Assembly (NCBI GenBank): GCA_013140465.1
Contig: JABFST010000473.1
Location: forward strand, 1 to 10,690
Length of the DNA stretch: 10,690 nucleotides
Reading direction: 5' to 3'
From: Methylococcaceae bacterium
GTDB taxonomy: Bacteria; Pseudomonadota; Gammaproteobacteria; Methylococcales; Methylomonadaceae
The notes under the pieces are model-generated. The model saw nothing but the letters and a program-made list of their open reading frames with translations. It searched no databases and was not told the DNA's origin. Shown here in pieces: positions 1-9,300 of the stretch. The position numbers were made by a program, and so were the translations under genes. Each line of letters starts with the position of its first letter. The first letter of the stretch is position 1.

Positions 1-10
1 GCTATACCAT

Positions 11-18
11 GAGTTTTT
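11..18. repeat. Left 8-bp target-site duplication of the MITE (GAGTTTTT)
   Basis: Identical to 189-196 on the same strand, and adjacent to the left terminal inverted repeat. Removing the element and one copy restores a continuous sequence ...ACCATGAGTTTTTAACCATG..., which is the expected empty site. Confidence 0.75.
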
Positions 19-53
19 GTAACTATTCAGCCTCCGGGACACAACAGCCGTTC

Positions 54-99
54 GCTGAGCGGAGTCGAAGCGAACAAATCGGCTTCGGCTCCGCTCAGC
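54..99. repeat. Inverted repeat / palindromic unit within the MITE
   Basis: Bases 54-71 (GCTGAGCGGAGTCGAAGC) pair with 82-99 with a single mismatch, across a loop of about 10 bases. The right arm contains the CTCCGCTCAGC part of the tandem unit, so the left arm is an inverted copy of that repeat. A nested smaller stem is also possible: 50-56 (GTTCGCT) with 69-75 (AGCGAAC). Confidence 0.8.
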
Positions 100-155
100 C
101 TACGGTAAAGACTCCGCTCAGCCTACGGTAAAGACTCTGCTCAGCCTACGGTAAA
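88..155. repeat. Three tandem copies of a 23-bp repeat
   Basis: Copies lie at 88-110, 111-133 and 134-155 and share the core CTCAGCCTACGGTAAA. They differ by G versus A at the first base and C versus T at the fifth base; the last copy is one base short. There are no spacers between units. The array is inside the MITE and does not encode a plausible protein. Confidence 0.9.
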
Positions 156-188
156 TTTGACTTATTAGAAGTCGCTCTGAATAGTTAC

Positions 189-196
189 GAGTTTTT
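189..196. repeat. Right 8-bp target-site duplication of the MITE (GAGTTTTT)
   Basis: A perfect copy of 11-18 directly abutting the right terminal inverted repeat at 188. The lack of mismatches suggests a fairly recent insertion. Confidence 0.75.
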
Positions 197-202
197 AACC
201 AT

Positions 203-304
203 GCGTGGGAGCGGCTTTAGAGACTGAAGTGAAAAAACTTGTTTTTTCACTCCGATAAGCAAGCTTACGTTAATTCTTTCACAGTCTCTTTAGCCGACCC
301 ACGC
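203..304. repeat. Long imperfect inverted repeat with REP-like arms
   Basis: The outer arms 203-225 and 283-304 pair over about 19 of 22 positions with one bulge: GCGTGGG with CCCACGC, CGGCT with AGCCG, and GAGACT with AGTCTC. The left arm GTGGGAGCGGCTTTAG resembles gammaproteobacterial REP palindromes. The direct repeat CTTTAG at 215-220 and 288-293 flanks the inner 67 bp. In the RNA this could form a long hairpin just after the exoprotein stop codon (13 bp away), possibly protecting the 3' end of the transcript. Confidence 0.7.
228..251 (-). terminator. Candidate hairpin terminator / 3' processing structure after the exoprotein gene
   Basis: Bases 228-238 (AGTGAAAAAAC) and 241-251 (GTTTTTTCACT) form a perfect 11-bp stem around two bases. 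It lies 66-89 bp past the stop codon. The stem is A/T-rich and the U-run lies inside the stem rather than after it, so this is not a classical intrinsic terminator. Its position between the gene and the next repeat makes some role in transcript ending plausible. Confidence 0.35.
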
Positions 305-316
305 ATTGCCCAGAAA

Positions 317-3300
317 TTACTTCGCCTCGCCCTTATCGCCGCAACCCGCTTTGTTATTGCGCACATCGGCGGCACTGCAATCGCCGTAAGACACTACGTC
401 AGTCGTAATAGTGCTGGCGCCTGATTTGGCCTTGTTATTGGTTTCGTCGTCATCGGTATTGCCACGGCTATCGTCATTTGCTTGGTCACTGGCGGATTTT
501 GCCGCACTGGTCGCAGCACTGTTGGCCCCGGAAGGCACCACAGGCGCGGGTGGTGCAGACGGTACGCCGACTGTACCGCCACTGGCCTGAATATTGGATG
601 CGCCTACGACTGCTGTAGCGGCAATCACGATTTGCCCGCCGCTAATCCCAGCTTCGCCCGCATCGACAATACCTTTAGGGGCAGCAAGCGTGACTTGTCC
701 ATTACCGATAGCCTGAATCCCACTGCCTGAAACAATCGGCGGAAACGTCGTGACGATATTGCCTTTTTCATCGACGGACGTGATAGGCGGCGGTGCGGCG
801 ATCGCGGATTTTGCGCCTTTGCCCGCATCAATACTGCCTTTGGATGACCACACAGTAATGTCGCCGCCACCTAGGGTGAATACCCGAGATTGGTTGACGT
901 TAAAATCTCCGGCACTGACGGCGTTTAACGCGCCTTGTTGTTGTACCACCATGCCCAATTCGTCAGCCGCTTTGCGGATACCGCCCAATTGCCCCGCTAA
1001 ACCCACGTCGATTTTGCCGCCGGGTGCGGCAACATTGATATCGCCGCCGTCTAAGGTTTTGATTTGGCTAAACACAAAACTTAAGTCACCGCTGTATTTG
1101 TCGCCAGGAAACAAGGCATTAATCGCATCAAAACCTTGCTGATAATAGCGGCTACGCTGGGCTTCTGGCACACGCGCCGCCGCCGTAGCAGATTGCTTAA
1201 TTTCGGCAAACAACACTTGCAAGAACACACTAAGCTTTTGCTGTTGTTCATCGTCGCTTAACTCTGCCAAGCCTTGTAATAGTTTGGGATAGCTGTCTGC
1301 GTACTTGTTGATAAAGCCCGCATAATCCACTTTGTCGGACAAGCCCGCCGCCATGCTGACCGATGCGCCCGTCGCCGCCAATACGGGGTTATAAATATTG
1401 CCTATGGTTTGGATACCGACCGCCGCACCTAAATTAATATCGCGCCCCGCTAATACATAAAGCTGTCCCGCCCCGCCCAATTGGATTTGGTTGTCATTCG
1501 CCAGCACCACACCGTCGGTATTGATTTGGGTATCAAAATTAATGTCACGGCCCGCTTGGATGCGGGTGATGTCGTCCGCCAACAAATTTTGCCCAATCAC
1601 GCTGATGTTGCGGATGTCCCTGCCAGCAATAAAATCAGCGGCGGTCGGGATGTGGAAAGTCACTTGCGAACCGGGATTAAACACGATGTCACCTTGATTG
1701 CTAATGACTTGGCTTTTCAGGCTGCTGCCTTGGTGTACGGGAATCGCGGCGTGGATAATATTGGCGGTGGGGGTGGACGGATCTAAGCGTTCTCTGGCGC
1801 GGATCAGGCCATCATTAATACTGCCTTCCAAACTCGCGGCGGGGTTGCTGGCATTGGGCAACAAGCTCACATCGGTGTCAGAGACATTGATGTTGACGGT
1901 TTGGCCCGCCAATGCCGTAGAGCGGATGCTGTTGTCGGCCAATAATTGCAATTGCCCGTTTTGGGCGGGATATAAGGTCATGGAGTTGTTCAGGCTAATA
2001 TCGCCCGAAAACGCCGTTGCTTTTACAGTGCCGGGATACACGGCATATTCAAAACTGGGGTCTACGGCGTTTTGAAAGACGATATTGCCCGCCGCCGCGC
2101 TAAAACCGATAGCCGAATCCGCCGTATAGGTAAAAAACCGCGTATCACCGCCCACCACCTGCGCCTGTTTTAGCAAGGTAGGGTTATAAGCCGCACCTAT
2201 GTTAAGGTCTTTTCGCGCCTGTACAGAGACTTGGCTATCGCCTAAGGCAAACACGCTGCCCAAACCATTCGTCCCTTGTTTGATGCTGCCGCCGGAATGG
2301 ATGCTAGCCGTGCCGAGTCCGCTAAAATATTCGCCACCGACGATATCGTTGCCCGCGCTGACTTGCATAGAGCCGCCGCCATTAATCGCGGGTGCATTGG
2401 CTAGCCATTGGTTGGCGGTGTCGCTGACCGTACCTAAGGGTTTGCCTGTGGTCGGCATCATCACCGATAAATTATTGATATTGCCGCCCGCGCTGACGCT
2501 GACATTGCCGCCGCCTAAAGCCCCGACATTTTGGTTAAAGGTGCGGATGCCTTTGGCGGTAGGGATGCTGCCTGTTTGGCTGCTGCGGTCGCCGGAAATA
2601 TTGATGCCCCATAAGGTCGGGCGGTTGTTGTCGGTGAGCGCGCCGCTGCGCACCAACCAATCGCTGATTTTCTGCCCGGTGTTGATGCCGTCAATATTGC
2701 CGCCCGCCGTTAAGCTGATATTGCCGCCTTGTTTAGGGAATTCGGCTTTTTGGAACAAGCTGCCGATACGCGTTTCATCCAAATAACCAAAGCGCAATAA
2801 TTCGTCCATCAACACCGGATCCATGCGGTTTAAATACTGCGCGTCGGTTTCGCTCGCTTCCTTGGCGGGTACGCCCGGTACTAAGCCTTGCAATAATTGG
2901 TTACGGGTATATTTGCCTGTAGTGCCTATCGTATAGACGGCTGCCGAAGCACTGGCATTCGTGCTGTCTTTAACAAATTGCAGGTTTTTCCCTGCGTCTA
3001 TCGCTATCGAACCCGTACCCGTCCTGACTACCAACTGGGTTTTTACCAAGCTGCTGGAACTGGGATTTAAGGGGTTTTTGGCTAAATAATTTGCTGCCAA
3101 ATTGACATCCGCGCCAGCTTGCAGGTGATAACTCCATGACAAGCCCGGCTGTAACATGTCTTGATACAAACGGCTGCTTTGTCCCGGCAAGCTGTCGGTG
3201 GCAAACGCATCGGTGATGGACGCGTTGATATTCAGGTTATTGCCCGCCGTTAAGGTCAAATAACCGGGCAAACCGTTATAACGCCAGTCGATAAAATCCC

Positions 3301-6300
3301 AAGCGTCCACGAGGGTCAGATCGTTTTGACCGCGAATTTCTAGCCCGGGCAACAAATTGACCACTGCGCCCGAGTTATTGCTAAGGCTAGGGGCGTTGTC
3401 CATAAAACTGTCGGTGTCGCTTTTCCAGATCGCAATGTCTGATTTGCTGATTTGGCTATTGCCCAGATACACGCGGGTCGCCTCAAGATTGGTGCGCTGC
3501 GGGTCGGCTCCGACGATGCGGGTGTTGATGGCACTTAAATTGAATTGGTTGTCTGCACCCCGTCCGGTACGCAGATGCACAGACCCACCTGCGCCGTCTT
3601 TGCCGCCAGAGACATTAATCATGCCGCCCGCCGCTAAGTTTAACAAGCCGCTAGCCGCATCATCCTGATGTACGGTATTGAGTGCCACGCTGCCGCCCGT
3701 TGCTTTATCCGCCGAGGCATGGGCATCGAGTTGCGCATCCGCGCCCAAGTTGATGCCATTACGCGCGTTCAGGCTAATGCTGCCGCCATTGGCGGCACTG
3801 GCATCAATACTGCCATTGACGGTGATGCTGCCTTGATCGGTGCTTAAGCCAAAGCGATGCGCGACCACCTTATCACTCGCTGCAATCAGCGCATCACCGC
3901 TACGCAAACGCAGATTAACCGCCTCACGAAAACCTGCTGTTTGCGCTAGGCTGTTGAATGCTGAAAAACCCGATTCCAAACGGTTGACATCCATCGTTAA
4001 GCTAGCCGCACGGACTGCGCCAGTAGCGGCATTGCCGCCCGCATTGACCGTACCCGCCCAGTTGAACACGCCTTTGTTGGCATTGACGGTTAAACTGCCC
4101 GCATCGCCTACAGTTTTGTCCGCCAGTGTTGCGCCCGCCAGATTAAGCGTTGCGCCTGTCGCCAAATTGACATTGCCAGTTTGGCTAGCCAACACCACGC
4201 GCCCTGCCGCCGACGCTTGATTGACGGTGTCAAACGCCGTTACTTTGCCCGCCACATTCACCGTCGTCCCGGCGTTCAAATCGATATTGCCTAGGGTGGC
4301 AAGCAAATCCAATTGCCCAGAAGGCAAATCAAACCACGCTGTGCTGGTGATGCTGCTGCCCGAAATCGACCAGCGTGCGCCCAAGCCCCCTAAGCCTATG
4401 CTGTTGTCGGTTTTGGCTGATTGCAAAGTCACTGCGCCTGTGGCAGCCAGTGTTGTTGTTGCGCCGTTGCCGCCGATAAATTGCCCGGCGTTGACGGACA
4501 AATCACCGTTGACGTGCAGCAAACCCGCTGCGGTGTCGCTAGCCACGCCGGACACGGGGTCTATAGTTTGCCCCAAGCCTTTAATGCTGTCGGTGGCGTT
4601 AATTTGGGTTTGGTTAAAGCCACTGATGGCTACATCACCACCGCCCAACTCCAAGCGTTTGCCTGCCGCCAAGGTCAAACTGCCAGTGCCGTTGCCTGTG
4701 CGCTGGCTGCTTGCACCGCTATTGCTTAAGGTAATCACCTCAGCGGCTATCGTCACGGCATCGCTGGCTTGGTTGTAGCCGTTGATATGGGCGGCATCGA
4801 TGGCTAGCTGTTTCGTGTTGATGCCGACATTGCCATAAATGTCAAAATCCGAGGTACTGATTAGCGTTAATTCATCTAAGCTAAACGCGGTGTCTTTTAA
4901 GACTAGGCCGGGGGTGTTGGCGGGAGCATCGCCTAAGCTGATACGGCTGGATTTTAACGACAAGGCGCCGCCCGTCATGTCTATTGCGCCATCAAACACG
5001 GTGTTTTGGGTGGAATCTAAAGCCATCGAGCCTTGTGCCGCTAAACGTGCGCCGCTTTCGACAACTAGCACGCCGGTTTGGGCCGTGACGGTTTTATCGC
5101 GGATGATGGCGCCTTGGCCTAAGTTAGAAACGCGTAACAATGCGCCGTCACTGTTAGTGTGATTGCTGTTTTCCAGCAACACATCCGCACCCACGGCAGT
5201 GCTTTTGCCTGTGCTTTCCAGCACTGCGCCACTGCTGACGGTTAATTGGTCACGCGCCGCTAGCAAGATTTCTTGGCCTTGCAATTGGCTATCACCCGCC
5301 AAGGTCAGGCTTTGGGTCGCAACCGTCACGCGCTGGCCTTTTTTGTCTTTGCTGCGCACCCCACCTAACAGCAAGCTAGGCGCGTTCAGGGCATTCAGGT
5401 CGTCATCCCATAAGCTGACTGTACCGACAGGGCTAGAGGCAACCTCGTCCTGATTACCGACAATAGCCAAGCGATTGGCGCTAATGTCTACCTGTCCGCC
5501 CAAACCGTCTAAAACAGGCTTTGCCAATAAGCTTGCGCCTAGGTTTAAGCTATTGGTGACGGCTATCGATAAGCTGCCCGCATCGTTAGGGAGTTGTGGC
5601 GGTGCTGTCGCTTCTTGGGTGGCTTTCTCGGCAAAAAACGAATTGGCTAAATAATCCTTAAACTCTGATCGGGTACGCGCAACCGCGCCCGCTTCCACGG
5701 CGAAACCTTGCCAACGGTCATTTTGGGTTTGTGCCGAGGGGTTGCCATAACGGCCCGCCACAATAGTCGCCCCTGTAAAATCTTGCGTACTTTGCCCAGC
5801 CCCATAATCTTGCGTACCTGTCTGGGGGGTAATCAGATAAGCACCCGGCAACAAGGCATATTGGGCGGGCAATAAGGTGTACCACCCGGGTGCCAAGCCA
5901 GAACCTGCACCTAAATAAACGCTATCGCCCACTTGTAAGCCCGAGGCTGAAAAAACTTGCGGGTCGTAAGGGGTTAGGCTATTGCCCAAGGTGGGCAATA
6001 CGGCGAACTTTTGGCTAAAGCCGCTAGTATTGGCTGCCAATACGTTTTGTGAACCGCCGGGGCCTGGGATAAATTCGTAAGCATACAAATCACCGCCGCC
6101 CGAAAGATCTACCGTTGCACCCGGACTTAGGGCAATGTCGCGCCCTGACAGTTGTAGGCGTTTTTCTGGTGGGGTGTCGATTAATAGATTGAGCGCACCT
6201 GTGCTGTCAAATGGATATAACCAAGTGCTGCCGCCAGATACTTGCCCAAACGGCACGGTCAAGCCATTGCCGCTGACTGAGGTCAAACTGCCGCTGGATA

Positions 6301-9300
6301 ATGTGAGGGTATTGCTGGCATTGAGGTTTAACACACCAAAAGGGGCTTTTAGCATGCCTTGTTGGGTGATATTAGGGGCGTTTACGGTCAGCGTGCCGCC
6401 AGCCGAATACACTGCGCCGGGGCTGTTGCCGCTGTTTTGGAAGGCGACGGTGTTATTGCTGTTACCCGTCAGATTAAAAGTGTAATGGCTTAAGGTGGTC
6501 GGATAAATTTGGCTGGCCTTGATGTTTAAATCGCCCGCTAAGTTCAGCTCGCCCAGATAATCGCGGGTATCGCGCAAACCGCGTATGCCTATAGTGCGGA
6601 CATCGCCTAGGCTATTTAGATTAACCGTGCCAAAGCCATTAAAGCTAAGCCCGCCTAACAGGTCGATGCCATTGGCATTCACCGTCAGTTGCCCGTCACC
6701 CGTTACCGCAGTTGGGGCTAAGCGGCTGGTAAACAAACCGCCGCCTAGTTGGGTGTCCAAACGGCTTTGGCTAGAGCCTAGCAAGGCATAGTTGGTGTTC
6801 AGCGTCACTTGCCCTAGTGCGGTTTTATAAACAGGTGCATCTAGGGTGATTTGCCGTTGGGCGTTAAGCTGCACATCGCCGTCAAACACCAAGCTGCCTG
6901 TGTAGTCATTGCCAGCCGTGGCATCCAATTTTAGCGATAAAACATCGGCATCGGCAGTGTTTAACTGCGCGGCATTCAGCAATACCCGCCCGTTATACAA
7001 CGCGGTGTTGATGTCAGTACCTTGCGCCAAATCTTCTGGGATTATCGCGGCGGTATCGGCTCTCACTTCTATGGCACGCGGTTTTTTAACATCGGCATCA
7101 TCAGGAAACGCACCGCCCGCAATCGAAACTTCGGGCTTGTTGCGCAAACCGCCGTTCAGTTCTATCGCTAAAGTGCCTCCTGCCGCGCCGCTGCCGCCTT
7201 GCGCCTTAAAGCCGCCATCCAACAACATGCCTTCAGCGGCCTTAAGGCTAATCGTACCGCCTTCGGAACGGATCAGCCGCGAGACCACGCTGGATTTACC
7301 GCCATTTGCCGAGGTTTCGATAAAATCCAAGGTGCTGGCTGTGCCGGACACATCCAACACCGAATTGGCGGCACTGACAATATAGCCTCGGTTGGCTGTC
7401 AATAGGATAGAGCCGCCCGATAAGACCTCACCCGTCCTTAAGCGGTAAGGATTTAGCGATTCTTTATACGCGCCCGTAGCCAGTATTTGGCTGTCTTGGC
7501 CTAACCATAGCCCTTGGTTGGCAAAAAATCCGCCGTCGCCTTTAGTCGGGGTGTCGATGGTCAAAGAAATAGTGCCAGCAGGGGCAGACAAGATGCCATT
7601 CATGAAAATGGAGCTGTCGGAACTTAAGTCCAAATGCGCCTGTATATCGGTATTGATGCGTGCATTTGTGCCTATGGTTAACGCCGGATCCCGCCGTTGC
7701 CCTGCCACTTGGGTTAAGGATAAAGACAAATCCGTAGCCTTGCGCAAGGTATCAGGCAATTTGACTATAGTGCTGAAGCGCTCGAATTTAGTGCCGCTGG
7801 CTTGGGTGTAGGCGTTTTCGTGTAACAAACGGTTGCGCTGAAACACGTTAAGCTGGGTATTATCGGCGACCGTAAGGCCATCATAATTGGCATTAATCCG
7901 GTAATCGGCAAAACCGCCTTGGTTAAAAAAGTCTGACACCAACACCAATGGCACAGCACCCGAGCCATCGAGTGGATCTATGCTACCCGAGCCTATCAAC
8001 ACTTCATTGGTGCTTAGCTGTAATGAGCCGCCTTGGTATAAGCCATAAGCGGACAGCTTGCCGTCCAGCACTAAACTGGCGAGTTTTCCGCCCGCTTCAT
8101 GGCTGGCGGCTGTTAATGCGATCGTGCCGCCATCGCCACCTGTTATAGTGCCGTCGGCGTGATACCATGCGCCGCCGCTGGCAGCAATCTGGCTGCCTAG
8201 GTCAATACGCAAATCGGCTTGTTCGGCAGTCAGGTTGACGTTGCCGCCTTTTATCGCAACCGTTGATAATTTTTCGCCTAAGCGGGTGCTTAGCCAATCA
8301 TTGACCCATAAGCCACTGACATCAATCAACGCTTGGCTGCCTAAGGTCAGATGGCTAGGAATCAAACCCGATGCGGGTAGCAGGGTGGGTTTGACCGTGA
8401 CTGTACCCGATGGCGCAATGATCGAACCTAAGATGTCCACACCGACTGCCGATAACGTCAGCTGGGCATTTTCAACTAAATCTAGCTTGGCATTTTGTTC
8501 GATTAACAAGCTGCCATTGGTTTTAATCTCTACGTTTTGTACACCTGAGCGTTTAAACAAGCCCGCATCCACCACCAAGGCTTGTGGTTGGTTGTTATTT
8601 TCGGCAGTGCGCGGAATGGGCTGATCTATTGCCAAGTCGGTTTCGGTGGCCGCTTGCCCTATGACTATATCTTGCTTGCCAAACAAGTTGTTGTTGCTTA
8701 AGTCGATGGTGAAAGAGCTGCCCGCCGCTTGCTGTTCGGGCGTGCGCTGCCATAAGCCCGCGCTGGTTTTGCCGTTTAAGCCGCCGTTCAACTGGGCTTC
8801 ATAGCTGCTGATTTTGAGCGAGCCGCCCGCTTTGCCCTCAACATAGCCTTGTTCATGGCGGGCATAGGTGTTGGCTAATATCGCCGTGTAAGTGCGGTTG
8901 GGATCTGCGTCGGCAATATCAAACACCTGACCATCGGCTACCAAATGGGTGGTTTTAATGTCGCCTTCCTGATAGGCGATAGAGCCGCCGGAGAAATCCA
9001 TCAGGCTGCCAGCCTTAGTGACCACTGAACCGCTAGAGGCCAATTCGATGCTGCCGCCGACCGTGCTGCGCTCATCAATATTACGCGCGATACGGTCTAC
9101 CGCGCCTTTAATATCGGCTATAGGCACACTGGCACTGACTAAGTCGCCCGTAATCGGATCATACTTAAGCTGGGCATTGCGCAAATCCACCCAGACTTTT
9201 TTGCCAAACAAAATGCCCTCGCGTTGTAGCGGCGAATCTTTTAGTTCGTTTTTGCGCAGTTCCACTTCAACGAGGTTGCGTTGCACCGACAACTTTACAT

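Larger units (their letters stand above)
19..188. mobile_element. 170-bp MITE with IS66-type ends
   Basis: The ends are perfect 12-bp inverted repeats: GTAACTATTCAG at 19-30 and CTGAATAGTTAC at 177-188. They are flanked directly by a perfect 8-bp direct repeat, GAGTTTTT. In established knowledge, IS66-family elements typically have ends beginning GTAA and make 8-bp target duplications, so both features agree. The interior has no coding capacity, so it would depend on a transposase in trans. It holds palindromic and tandem repeats (50-155). It sits 128 bp beyond the exoprotein stop codon and disrupts no gene visible here. The IS66 assignment is inferred from end sequence and duplication length only. 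Confidence 0.75.

Noticed and set aside
88..155. Three 23-bp repeats considered as a degenerate CRISPR
   Set aside because: The units are directly abutting with no spacers, no cas genes are present, and the array lies inside a MITE.
228..251. Strong intrinsic terminator
   Set aside because: The stem is A/T-rich and the U-run is within the stem, with no U-tract after it. It is kept only as a low-confidence candidate.
239..424. Short plus-strand frame of 61 codons running from the downstream hairpin into the 3' end of the exoprotein gene
   Set aside because: It starts inside the inverted repeat, has no ribosome site, overlaps the real gene antisense, and encodes nothing recognisable.
320..583. 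C-terminal tail considered as a CdiA-type toxin module
   Set aside because: It has no VENN-like pretoxin motif and no nuclease-like domain, and the tail is a low-complexity spacer. No small immunity gene follows within the 316 bp downstream.
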